From JACDBE01 sp963714055 (lineage in GTDB: Bacteria; Actinomycetota; Acidimicrobiia; Spongiisociales; UBA5794), in assembly GCA_963714055.1 (NCBI GenBank), contig OY970227.1, positions 1,364,001 through 1,428,000 on the forward strand: a DNA stretch of 64,000 nt, written 5' to 3'. A model generated the notes under the pieces. The model was not told the origin of the DNA. It searched no databases and saw nothing but the letters and a program-made list of their open reading frames with translations. Made by a program: the position numbers and the translations under genes. This document shows positions 54,155 through 62,394 of this stretch, piece by piece; position 1 is the first letter of the stretch; each line of letters starts with the position of its first letter.

Positions 54155-55297
54155 TCAGATTCCGCTGATGGTCTCCCCCACCAGGAAGTCGACCACCTGC
54201 CGTAACGCCTCTTCCGGGGATGCGCCCCCGTCGAGCGCACCCTCGTAGACGGAGAGCTGGCGATCGGCGCTGGTCCCCCTTGCCAGGATGGTGCGGCCAT
54301 GCTCCAGCTCGGCGGTGGCACCGATCTCCTCGGCATCCTCGGACACCAGCTCGAGTATCTCCTCGAACAGCTCCTCGTACGGCACGATGACGCCCCGGCC
54401 GAAGTCGATCAACCCCCCGGATGTTCCGTACCGCTGCGCCCGCCACATGTTCTCGCTGAGCAACATCCGGGAGTAGGTCCGCCAGCGTTGATTGCCCTTG
54501 CGTCGCCGGTAGAGCATCCGCAGCAGGCACAGGTACATCGCCGCCACCGTGATGCCGTCGTCGATGTTGGTGCAGATGTCGGTGGCACGCAGCTCCAAGG
54601 TGGGGTAGCGGTCGGACGGGCGCAGGTCCCACCACAGCCGGGTGGCGTCCTCGATGACCCCTGCCTCGACGAGCACCCCGACGTGGCGCCGGTAGTCGGA
54701 CCACGAGGCGAACTCGTCGGGGAGCCCGGTGCGGGGCAACGCCCGGAACACCGACGTCCGGTAGCTCTTCAGCCCGGTGACGATGCCGTGCCAGAACGGC
54801 GAGGAGGTGCTGATGGCCAGCAGGTGCGGCATGAAGTACGAGACCTGGTTCATCAGGTCGATGCGGAGCTCCTCGTCCTCGACGCCGACATGGACGTGCA
54901 TACCCGAGATGAGGAGGCGGCGGGCGACACCGCCCATCGCCTCGGCCAGGGCGTTGTAGCGCTCCTTGTCGGTGTTGAGCTGGTCGGACCACGCAGCCGA
55001 CGGGTGGGTGCTGGCCGAGATCGGCGCCAGACCGTGGCGGTTGGCCTCGTTGGCGACCGCCATCCGCAGCGCCCCCAGTGAAGCCCTCACCTCGCCGATG
55101 GTGGCACACACCGGGGTCGCCACCTCGACCTGGGAGCGCATGAACTCGGGGCCTACCTGCCCGCCGGCCGCCTCGCCGATGCGTTCCATCATCCCCTCGG
55201 GGAGATCACGGACGAGATCGCGGGTCTCGAGGTCGACGATCTTGTACTCCTCCTCGATGCCGACCGTGAAGGAGGGCCCGGAGCCCATCGTGCTCAC
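54155..55297 (-). CDS. Carboxylate-amine ligase (YbdK/GCS2 family)
   Basis: 380 residues. GCS2-type fold: FTVGIEEEYKIVD opening, SQVEVATPV, SGMHVHVGVEDEEL and LRPSDRYPTLELRATDICTN. Relatives join glutamate and cysteine or other amines using ATP; actinobacterial EgtA and YbdK belong here. Since WhiB and related redox systems use mycothiol in this group, the exact product is open. GTG at 55297 was preferred because AGGGG lies 7 bases before it; ATG at 55288 is the alternative. Divergent from the M20 gene. Confidence 0.85.
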   Translation of the reverse strand: MSTMGSGPSFTVGIEEEYKIVDLETRDLVRDLPEGMMERIGEAAGGQVGPEFMRSQVEVATPVCATIGEVRASLGALRMAVANEANRHGLAPISASTHPSAAWSDQLNTDKERYNALAEAMGGVARRLLISGMHVHVGVEDEELRIDLMNQVSYFMPHLLAISTSSPFWHGIVTGLKSYRTSVFRALPRTGLPDEFASWSDYRRHVGVLVEAGVIEDATRLWWDLRPSDRYPTLELRATDICTNIDDGITVAAMYLCLLRMLYRRRKGNQRWRTYSRMLLSENMWRAQRYGTSGGLIDFGRGVIVPYEELFEEILELVSEDAEEIGATAELEHGRTILARGTSADRQLSVYEGALDGGASPEEALRQVVDFLVGETISGI

Positions 55298-55490
55298 GTC
55301 GTCGCCCCTCGCTTGGGTTCTCGGGCACCGGTCATGTCGCCCTCTCCGTGTCCCGCTGGTCGGTCCGCCACGGTACGGCCGCAGAACCGCCCGGGACCGC
55401 GTGGTGATGAGCCACCGCAACGGCCAAGTTACCCGGACGGCCCGAGGCGGCGCCGGATTGGCCCGGCCCACCGTTAGAATCCCGTCATCC

Positions 55491-56663
55491 ATGGGCTTCT
55501 CCAGCAACCTCGGTGAGCTCGCCCGTGCCGTCGCCCCCGAGATGGTGGCGCTTCGCCGCGACCTCCACCGCTACCCCGAGCTGGGCTGGAGCGAGCACCG
55601 CACCACCCGGAAGGTGGCCGAGCGCTTCTACGCCCTCGGTCTGCAGCCGGTGGTCCGCGCCGAGGGCACCGGGCTCACGGTCGAGGTCGGAACCGGTGGC
55701 CCGGTGGTCGGGTTCCGCGCCGACCTCGACGGGCTGCCCATCGACGAGCACACCGACGTGCCGTTCCGCTCCGAGCATCCCGGGTTCATGCACGCCTGCG
55801 GCCACGACGCCCACACCGCCATCGCCGTCGGGATCGCCTCCGTCCTCGCTCGATCCCCCGAGCTCGGCGGGACCGTGCGGTTCCTCTTCCAACCCGCCGA
55901 GGAGTGCATCCCCGGTGGCGCCCAGAAGATGTGCGAGGAGGGTGCCGTCGACGGCATGTCCGCCGTCGCCGCCTTCCACGTCGACCCCTCCCTGGCGCCG
56001 GGGAGGATCGGCGTCCGCCTGGGCGGGATCACCGGCGCCTCCGACCGGATGCTCATCAGGATCGGCGGGCCGGGCGGCCACACCTCGCGGCCCCACAAGA
56101 CGGTCGACCTCGCCTACGCCGCCGGCCGGGTGCTCACCGAGCTCCCTGCGTTGCTTCGCCACGGGGTCGACCCTCGGGAGCCGCTCGCCGTCGTCTTCGG
56201 GCGGGTCAACGGGGGCTCGGCGGACAACGTCATCCCCACCGAGATCGAGCTGGGGGGCACGGTGCGGCTGCTCGACCTCGACCTGTGGCGCACCCTGCCC
56301 AAGCTGGTCGAGCAACACGTCCACGACCTGGTCTCCCCGCTCGGCGCCACCGCCGAGGTCCAGTACGAACGCGGTGCGCCCCCGGTGGTGAACCAGGCCC
56401 TGGTGGTCGACGCCTTCGACCGGGCCGGGCGGGCGCTGCTCGGCGACGAGTCGGTGGTGACCACCCACCAGAGCCTCGGGGCGGAAGACTTCGCCTGGTT
56501 CCTCGAATCGGTGCCCGGTGCACTCATCCGCCTCGGCGCCGGCCTCCCCGACCGCACGGTCGACCTGCACTCGAGCAGCTTCGACATCGACGAGGCGTGC
56601 ATCGAGACCGGCATCGCCGTCGGCGCCGCCGCGCTGGTGGATCTCCTCGAGACTGTGGCCTGA
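55491..56663 (+). CDS. M20-family amidohydrolase
   Basis: 390 residues. ALRRDLHRYPELGWSEHRTT, RADLDGLPIDE, FMHACGHDAHTA (metal His-Asp), FQPAEECIPGGA (Glu) and SLGAEDFAWFLE near the end form the dizinc or dicobalt site of N-acyl-amino-acid amidohydrolases. An inserted dimerisation domain (RIGGPGGHTSRPHKTVD) is present. It releases amino acids from N-acylated compounds. ATG at 55491 is 10 bases after TAGAAT (55475-55480). A repeat copy follows the stop. Confidence 0.93.
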   Translation: MGFSSNLGELARAVAPEMVALRRDLHRYPELGWSEHRTTRKVAERFYALGLQPVVRAEGTGLTVEVGTGGPVVGFRADLDGLPIDEHTDVPFRSEHPGFMHACGHDAHTAIAVGIASVLARSPELGGTVRFLFQPAEECIPGGAQKMCEEGAVDGMSAVAAFHVDPSLAPGRIGVRLGGITGASDRMLIRIGGPGGHTSRPHKTVDLAYAAGRVLTELPALLRHGVDPREPLAVVFGRVNGGSADNVIPTEIELGGTVRLLDLDLWRTLPKLVEQHVHDLVSPLGATAEVQYERGAPPVVNQALVVDAFDRAGRALLGDESVVTTHQSLGAEDFAWFLESVPGALIRLGAGLPDRTVDLHSSSFDIDEACIETGIAVGAAALVDLLETVA

Positions 56664-56692
56664 CCTCCGGGAAGTCCCGGTCACGATCGCGT

Positions 56693-56763
56693 CCCCCTCC
56701 TCGTCTGCCGTGCCGGCCTTCAGCCCGTGCTGCAGCCACTCCTCCCCCGGAGGGGGAGGAGAG
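56693..56763 (-). repeat. Dispersed palindromic repeat, family 1, copy 3 (inverted)
   Basis: Reverse-oriented copy of 464-534, running directly from the tyrA stop codon (TGA then CTCTCCTCCCCCT on the minus strand), with GGGCTGAAGGCCGGC in the middle. The same position relative to a stop as copy 1 indicates that the element was inserted or selected at gene ends. Convergent genes lie on both sides. Confidence 0.85.
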
Positions 56764-57783
56764 TCAATCCAGGAGGAGCAGGCCCTCGGCGAGGAGGGCG
56801 GCGCGCAGGCCGGTGGCGTCACCCTCCCGTACGGACACGGTGAGCACGCCACCGCCGCCGAACGGGGCGTGGCGCAGCTGGAGATCTCGCACGTCCACCC
56901 GCGACCGCTCGAGGGCGTGGCCGACCCGGGCGAGCTCGCCGGGCCGGTCGGCGAGGGCGATACCCACGGTCGCCAGCGGAGGGCCGAGCCGGCGGCGTGA
57001 GACGGCGGCACGGGCGAGCTCGCCGGCCAGGCCGTCCCGGTCTTCACCCTCCAGTGCCGAGGCGAAGTGACCGAGCCGCTCGATGTACTCGTCGAGCACA
57101 TCGAGGACGGCAACCCGGTTGGCCTGCAGCACGTCGACCCACAGCGCCGGGTCCGAGGCTGCCACCCTGGTCAGGTCACGGAAGCTGCCGGCGACCAGGT
57201 CGAGCACCTCACCGCGGTCGGTGGCCTCGTTCATCAGTCCGGCAGCGAGCAGCTGGGGCAGATGGGAGACGAGCGCAACGGCCCGGTCGTGCTCGGCGGC
57301 GGTCATCCGGACCGGGCGGGCGCCGAGTACCCCGATGAGCGCCTCGACCTGCGCCAGGTCACCTGCCGTGGCGCCGTCGGTCGCCACCAACCAGGCGGCG
57401 CCGCGGAACAGCCCGGCCGACGCCGCCTCCGGGCCTGCCACCTCGCGGCCCGCCATCGGGTGGGTGCCGACGAAGCGAGCCAGTTTGCTGGCGGCGAGCA
57501 CCGGCGCCTTGACCCCGGCCACGTCCATCACCAGGTTGGCGGTGCCGGCGGCGGCGACCTCGTCGATGACCGCGGTCGGTGGGCCGGCGAGCACCACCAC
57601 GTCCCTTGGTGCGCCGAGCACGGCGGCGGCGTCGCCTGCCGGAGCGACGCAGCCCCGGGCGACGGCGGCCGCCAGGATGTCCGGGTCGCGGTCCCACCCG
57701 ACCACGTCCCAGCCTGCCTCGACCAGGCCGAGCCCGATGGAGCCGCCGATCAGCCCGGTGCCGAGGATGCCGGCAGAGCTCAG
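56764..57783 (-). CDS. tyrA: Prephenate dehydrogenase
   Basis: 339 residues. Rossmann motif GILGTGLIGGSIGLGL, THPMAGREVAG with catalytic His, SHLPQLLAAGLM and a C-terminal ACT-like domain (VGIALADRPGELARVGHAL). It makes 4-hydroxyphenylpyruvate for tyrosine. No ATG, GTG or TTG is available before the Rossmann motif; the likely start is CTG at 57783, which overlaps the aroF stop by CTGA. A CTG start is rare, so an indel nearby is also possible. Confidence 0.9.
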   Translation of the reverse strand: MSSAGILGTGLIGGSIGLGLVEAGWDVVGWDRDPDILAAAVARGCVAPAGDAAAVLGAPRDVVVLAGPPTAVIDEVAAAGTANLVMDVAGVKAPVLAASKLARFVGTHPMAGREVAGPEAASAGLFRGAAWLVATDGATAGDLAQVEALIGVLGARPVRMTAAEHDRAVALVSHLPQLLAAGLMNEATDRGEVLDLVAGSFRDLTRVAASDPALWVDVLQANRVAVLDVLDEYIERLGHFASALEGEDRDGLAGELARAAVSRRRLGPPLATVGIALADRPGELARVGHALERSRVDVRDLQLRHAPFGGGGVLTVSVREGDATGLRAALLAEGLLLLD

Positions 57784-58796
57784 AGGACCAGCCCCATCAC
57801 CGCGGCCAGCGCTCGAACCTGATCCATGAGGAAGGCGTACTCGCCGGGGAGGATCGCCTGCGGGCCGTCGACCTCGGCCTTCTCCGGGTCGTTGTGGACG
57901 TCCACCATGAAGCCGTCGGCGCCCGAGACGACCGCCACCCTGGCCAGCGGCGCCACCAGCCGCCGGTGGCCTCCGCTGTGTGACGGGTCGATGATGATCG
58001 GGAGGTGGGAGAGGCCCTTGACCACGGGGGCCGCGGAGATGTCGAGGGTGTTCCGGGTCGCCGTCTCGAAGGTCCGGATGCCACGCTCGCAGAGGATGAT
58101 GTTGTGGTTGCCTTCCTTGTAGATGTACTCGGCAGCGTTCAGCCACTCGTCGATGGTGGCGGTGAAGCCCCGCTTGAGCATCACAGGGGTGTCCTGACGG
58201 CCCAGCTCGGACAGCAGCGTGTAGTTCGCCATGTTCCGGGTGCCCACCCTGACGATGTCGGCGTAGGCGGCCACCAACTCGACGTCGCGCGGGTCGAGCG
58301 CCTCGGCCACGAACGGGAGACCGAACTCGTCGCGGGCCTCGGCGAGCAGCTCGAGGCCCTTCTCCCCGAGGCCCTGGAACGAGTACGGAGAGGTGCGGGG
58401 CTTGAAGGCGTCGCCGCGCAGGATGGTGGCTCCTGCAGCAGCGACCGCCTCGGCGACGGCGAAGAGCTGATCGCGGGACTCCACGGCGCACGGCCCGGCG
58501 ATGGCGGCGAAGTGGCCGCCGCCGACCCTCGCCGAGGCCACCTCGACCACCGTGTCGTCGGGGTGGAAGTCCCGGCTGACGAACTTGAACGGCTTGAGCA
58601 CCGGAACCGCCTTGTCGACGCCGGGAAGCGCCTCCCACGGCAGCTCGCCGATCAACTCCCGGTCACCGACGGCACCGACGACGGTGCGCTGCTTCCCTTC
58701 GGAGACGTGCGCCTCCGCACCGATCTCGCCGAGCCTGGTGACCACCCTGGCGATGTCGTCGGGAGTGGCGTCGCTGCGCATGACGATGATCACCAC
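57780..58796 (-). CDS. aroF: 3-deoxy-7-phosphoheptulonate synthase (DAHP synthase)
   Basis: 338 residues. N-terminal ferredoxin-like regulatory domain (VIIVMRSDATPDDIARVVTRL), then the type I-beta barrel: GPCAVESRDQL, RGDAFKPRTSPYSFQGLG, IRVGTRNMANYTLLSE, MLKRGFTATIDEWLNAAEYI, LPIIIDPSHSGGHR. Catalyses the first step of aromatic amino-acid synthesis. GTG at 58796 follows AGGAG. Overlaps tyrA by four bases, forming an aroF-tyrA operon. Confidence 0.96.
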   Translation of the reverse strand: MVIIVMRSDATPDDIARVVTRLGEIGAEAHVSEGKQRTVVGAVGDRELIGELPWEALPGVDKAVPVLKPFKFVSRDFHPDDTVVEVASARVGGGHFAAIAGPCAVESRDQLFAVAEAVAAAGATILRGDAFKPRTSPYSFQGLGEKGLELLAEARDEFGLPFVAEALDPRDVELVAAYADIVRVGTRNMANYTLLSELGRQDTPVMLKRGFTATIDEWLNAAEYIYKEGNHNIILCERGIRTFETATRNTLDISAAPVVKGLSHLPIIIDPSHSGGHRRLVAPLARVAVVSGADGFMVDVHNDPEKAEVDGPQAILPGEYAFLMDQVRALAAVMGLVL

Positions 58797-58852
58797 GGGC
58801 TCCTGACACGGGGGGGAGAAGACCGTCAGCCTAGGAACATAGAGTGCCCGCC

Positions 58853-59809
58853 ATGGTCTCCCGGTCGCCGCGGCTCGGCTATGTGCTGGTCGTCCTCGGG
58901 GCAGTGCTGTTCGTGGTCAATGCCGGCGTCTCCCGGGTGCTGCTGCGGGCCGGGTTGACCCCCGCCGAGTTGACGTCTCTGCGGGTCACCGGCACCGTGG
59001 TGTGCCTCGGGCTGGTGATGGCGCTGGTGCGACCCGGGACCCTCCGACCGCCACGGGGCAGGACGCTGCTGTTGATCGTCGCCCTCGGGCTGAGCGGGGT
59101 GGCCCTGGTCCAGTGGGCCTACTTCGTGGCGCTCGACCGTCTCGCCGTCGGCATGGCGCTGCTCCTCGAGTACACCGCCCCGATCCTCGTCGCCCTCTGG
59201 GCCCGGTTCGTGCAGAAGGAGGAGGTGCGGCCCCGGCTGTGGCACGCCCTCGCCCTGTCGATCGTCGGCCTGGCGATGATCGCCCAGATCTGGCACGGGT
59301 TCACCCTCGACCCGATCGGGGTCGCCGCCGGGTTCCTGGCGGCGATCGCATTCGCCGCCTACTACCTGCTGAGCGAGCACGGGGTCAGCCGGCTCGACCC
59401 CCTCACCGTGTTCTTCTGGTCGTTCGCCGTGGCTGCCGTCGCCCTGAACCTCGTCAGCCCGGTGACCAGCCTCGACTGGGCCGCCGCCGGGACGCCGGTA
59501 TCGCTGCTGGGGGCGCTCGACGAGTTTTCGGCTCCGGTGTGGGCGCTCCTCCTGTGGGTGATCGTCCCCGGCACCCTGATGCCGTTCGGGTGCACCATCT
59601 ACGCCCTCAGCCATCTCCCGGCGACGACGGTGACCACGGTCGCCTTCCTCGAACCGGTAGGGGCCACCGCCCTCGGTTGGGTGTGGTTCGGCGAGTCGCT
59701 CAACGGGGTGCAGTGCGTCGGCGCCGGTCTGGTGCTGACCGGGATCCTGCTCGCCGCTTCGGCCCGTTCCGCCCACCCCACCTTCGAGCCGACACCGGTC
59801 GTCACCTAG
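58853..59809 (+). CDS. EamA/DMT-family permease
   Basis: 318 residues with ten helices in two EamA repeats (YVLVVLGAVLFVVNAGVSRVLL; FLAAIAFAAYYLLSEHG). Family members export amino acids or metabolites; EYTAPILVALWARFVQKE and AFLEPVGATALGWVWFGES are the typical end-of-repeat signals. ATG at 58853 is 7 bases after TAGAGT (58840-58845), leaderless. Its stop TAG is part of the next gene's -10 box. Confidence 0.9.
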   Translation: MVSRSPRLGYVLVVLGAVLFVVNAGVSRVLLRAGLTPAELTSLRVTGTVVCLGLVMALVRPGTLRPPRGRTLLLIVALGLSGVALVQWAYFVALDRLAVGMALLLEYTAPILVALWARFVQKEEVRPRLWHALALSIVGLAMIAQIWHGFTLDPIGVAAGFLAAIAFAAYYLLSEHGVSRLDPLTVFFWSFAVAAVALNLVSPVTSLDWAAAGTPVSLLGALDEFSAPVWALLLWVIVPGTLMPFGCTIYALSHLPATTVTTVAFLEPVGATALGWVWFGESLNGVQCVGAGLVLTGILLAASARSAHPTFEPTPVVT

Positions 59810-59818
59810 TGTGCCCCG

Positions 59819-60760
59819 ATGCGGCGCATCCTGGTCACCGGGGCCTCGACGTGGACCGGCGGGCAGGTGGTCGCCTCGCTCGAGCGGCGCCCCGACACCG
59901 AGGTCTTCGGGGTGGACGAGCTGCCGCCACGTGGCCAGTTCGCCTCGCCCTTCATCATGATCGGGGACGACCGGACGGCGCTCGCAGATCAGGTGCTCCA
60001 GATCGAGCCGGACACGGTGGTCCACCTGCTCACCACCGACCGGTCGGCCGACTTCGGCGCCGGCGAGGCCCACGACCGCGCCGTGGTCGGCAACCTGGCG
60101 CTGTTCGGGGCGGCCGGCAGGTCGGATGCGGTGCGGCGGGTGGTGGTGAAGTCCGACGCCGCCGTGTACCCGCTCGGCCCCCGCAGCCCGTCGCTGTTCG
60201 GTGAGGGCGACAGCAACCGGGAGAAGGCGAGCCGGTTCGGGCGGAGCATGCTCGACGTGGAGCTCGCCGCCGACGCCCTGGTGGCACGCCGACCGGACAT
60301 CGCCGTCAGCGTGCTGAGGATGGCGCCGATCTTCGGGCGCACCGTCGACAACCCGCTGAGCCGGTACCTGCGATTGCCGGTGGTGCCGACCCTGCTCGGG
60401 TTCGACCCGCGCTGGCACCTGCTCCACGAGAGCGACGCCGTCGCCGCCGTCCTCCTCGCCGCCGACGGCGCCGGCCGCGGGATCGTCAACGTGGCCGCCG
60501 CCGGCCCCATGTACCTGAGCCGGGTCATCCGGCTGGGCCGCAGGGTCCAGCAGCCGCTGCTCGGGCCGGCGCTCACCGCCACCCACCGGGCGCTGGGGCA
60601 GAGCGGCATCCCGGTTACCTCGCAGCTCCGCCTCCTCCTCGAGCACGGAGCGGTGCTGGACACCGAGGCGATGCGGAGCCGCCTCGGCTTCCGCCCGCAG
60701 CACTCGATGCGGGAGACCGTGCTCGCCGGTTATGCCGACCCCCGGCCCGAACCTCCGTGA
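59819..60760 (+). CDS. NAD-dependent epimerase/dehydratase (extended SDR) family protein
   Basis: 313 residues. RRILVTGASTWTGGQVVASL is the Rossmann motif (GASxxxG), and VVVKSDAAVYPLG marks the catalytic strand; the usual YxxxK is not clear, so the reaction is uncertain. HESDAVAAVLLAADG is a substrate-domain landmark. ATG at 59819 is 6 bases after TAGTGT (59807-59812), whose TAG is the upstream stop. The stop overlaps the acyltransferase start by GTGA. Confidence 0.82.
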   Translation: MRRILVTGASTWTGGQVVASLERRPDTEVFGVDELPPRGQFASPFIMIGDDRTALADQVLQIEPDTVVHLLTTDRSADFGAGEAHDRAVVGNLALFGAAGRSDAVRRVVVKSDAAVYPLGPRSPSLFGEGDSNREKASRFGRSMLDVELAADALVARRPDIAVSVLRMAPIFGRTVDNPLSRYLRLPVVPTLLGFDPRWHLLHESDAVAAVLLAADGAGRGIVNVAAAGPMYLSRVIRLGRRVQQPLLGPALTATHRALGQSGIPVTSQLRLLLEHGAVLDTEAMRSRLGFRPQHSMRETVLAGYADPRPEPP

Positions 60761-61962
60761 CCGACGGCAGCCACCTGGCGGCGATGACCCGCGCCGAGTT
60801 GCTCGAGCTGGCGACCGAGCGCGGCGTCGTGGGCCGGTGGAGGATGTCCAAGGCCGAGCTGCTGGCGGCGCTCGCCTCGGTCGACGGAGATCAGCCTCGC
60901 CCCGAAGTGGTCGACGACCCCGGCGACATCACCGTCCGCCGGATACCGGACGAGACCCGGGACCGGGGACGGGACCGGGGACGGCGAGCTCGCCTGGCCG
61001 AACGGCTCGCCGCCGTCGTCGACACCGACCGTCGCTGTGACTGGGCCGCGGTCGACGGCACCGCGTGCGGGCTCCCGCCGGTGGTCGACCAGGCTCGGTG
61101 CGCCCTCCACGGCGGGATCGACGTCTTCGACCGGGCGGTGGCGGTCACCGGGCGACTCGGGCTCGACACCTGGCCGATCCTGGCCCGGCACCTGGCACGG
61201 GCCACCTACGACGTCGACCCCATCGGGCTCGACCCGGTGGTCGCCGAGATGGTCTGGCACGTCGTCAACTTCCTCTACTTCGACTACTTCCGGGTCGAGG
61301 TCGAGGGCGCCGAGCATCTCCCGGCGAGCGGGGCGGCGCTGGTCGTCGCCAACCACGGCGGCGGGTTCCTTCCCTACGACGCCGCCATCCTCACCGCGGC
61401 GGTCGCCAACGAGCCCGAGGTCCCCCGCCGGCTGCGAGTGATCGGGACGGAGATCTTCAACATGCTCCCGTGGGTGTCGCACCTGTACCGGAAGGCGGGG
61501 GCGGCGTACGCCGCCCGCGGCGACGTCGTCCACCTGCTCGGGGCGGGACGGATCGTGGGCGTGTTCCCGGAGGGCGAGCGCGGGTTCATGAAGCCGATGG
61601 AGGAGGCGTACCGGGTCCAGCGGCTGGGCCGGGGCGGCTTCGTCGAGCTCGCCGAGGAGTTCTCCGCCCCCATCATCCCCGCTGCCATCGTCGGCGCCGA
61701 GGAGGTCCACCCCGCCGTGGGCACGTCGCCGGCGCTGGCCAAGCTGGTCAGGATGCTGTTCCCCCAGCAGCGGGTCGAGGAGGTGGCGATCGTGCTCAAC
61801 CCGATTCCCCTCCCCATCCGCTGGCACATCCGGATCCTCCCCCCGGTGCTCCCGACCGGTGGAGGGGCGGCCGCCGACCCGTTGTGGGTCCTGGAGCAGA
61901 CCGAGGCCATCCGCGGCTCGATCCAGTCGTCGCTGGATGCGATGGTCGCTCGCCGGCGTTGA
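60757..61962 (+). CDS. Lysophospholipid acyltransferase family protein with SAP/Rho-N-like N-terminus
   Basis: 401 residues. The N-terminal 45 (MTRAELLELATERGVVGRWRM) resembles a SAP or Rho-N helical motif; a charged linker follows. The acyltransferase part begins about residue 140: LVVANHGGGFLPYDAAIL carries the His-Asp pair as H-X7-D, GVFPEGERGFMKP is the glycerol-phosphate site. Adjacent epimerase and GTGA overlap suggest one operon. It probably acylates a lipid or lysophospholipid. Confidence 0.82.
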   Translation: MTDGSHLAAMTRAELLELATERGVVGRWRMSKAELLAALASVDGDQPRPEVVDDPGDITVRRIPDETRDRGRDRGRRARLAERLAAVVDTDRRCDWAAVDGTACGLPPVVDQARCALHGGIDVFDRAVAVTGRLGLDTWPILARHLARATYDVDPIGLDPVVAEMVWHVVNFLYFDYFRVEVEGAEHLPASGAALVVANHGGGFLPYDAAILTAAVANEPEVPRRLRVIGTEIFNMLPWVSHLYRKAGAAYAARGDVVHLLGAGRIVGVFPEGERGFMKPMEEAYRVQRLGRGGFVELAEEFSAPIIPAAIVGAEEVHPAVGTSPALAKLVRMLFPQQRVEEVAIVLNPIPLPIRWHIRILPPVLPTGGGAAADPLWVLEQTEAIRGSIQSSLDAMVARRR

Positions 61963-61985
61963 TCCTCCATCCGGTTCACGTCCGA

Positions 61986-62007
61986 CTTTGTGACAGGCAT
62001 CACAAAG
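61986..62007 (+). promoter_or_regulatory. Perfect palindromic operator upstream of the XRE gene
   Basis: CTTTGTGA-CAGGCA-TCACAAAG, an 8+6+8 perfect inverted repeat 4 bases before the -35 box. It is the natural operator for the XRE protein encoded downstream, suggesting autoregulation of the XRE/HbhA-like pair. Confidence 0.8.
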
Positions 62008-62010
62008 TGC

Positions 62011-62039
62011 TTGCAAATGTACGCACAGCGTGTTACATT
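62011..62039 (+). promoter_or_regulatory. Promoter of the XRE/HbhA-like operon
   Basis: TTGCAA at 62011-62016, a 17-base spacer and TACATT at 62034-62039. The GTG start at 62047 is 7 bases after the -10 box, so transcription should begin at or next to the start codon and the message is leaderless. Confidence 0.82.
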
Positions 62040-62046
62040 GCGAGCA

Positions 62047-62394
62047 GTGAGACAGCCACTGACCGATCTCGGTGAGTTCATTCGAGACCAAAGAGAGCGC
62101 AGCGCCATGTCGTTGCGCAAACTGGCGGCCAACGCCGGGATCTCGAACCCGTACCTCAGCCAGATCGAGCGGGGCCTCCGACGTCCGTCGGCGGAGATCC
62201 TGAAGTCTCTGGCAAGGGCGCTGTCGATCTCGGCGGAATCGCTCTACGAGCGGGCCGGCCTGCTCGAGGGCACCGAGCGTCCGACGGTGGTCCAAGCGAT
62301 CAACACGGACGACGAGCTGAACCAATCCCAGAAACAGGCGCTCATCCAGATCTACGCGAGCTTCGTAGGCGCCATCCAGGAGGAACAACCATGA
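62047..62394 (+). CDS. XRE-family transcriptional regulator (Rv0474-like)
   Basis: 115 residues. The HTH core LRKLAANAGISNPYLSQIERGLRRPSAEIL matches mycobacterial Rv0474, which precedes hbhA, and the C-terminal tail (NQSQKQALIQIYASFVGAI) has the same helical form. The start is GTG at 62047, fixed by the -10 box. Its stop overlaps the next start by ATGA. It probably represses its own operon through the palindrome at 61986-62007. Confidence 0.92.
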   Translation: MRQPLTDLGEFIRDQRERSAMSLRKLAANAGISNPYLSQIERGLRRPSAEILKSLARALSISAESLYERAGLLEGTERPTVVQAINTDDELNQSQKQALIQIYASFVGAIQEEQP

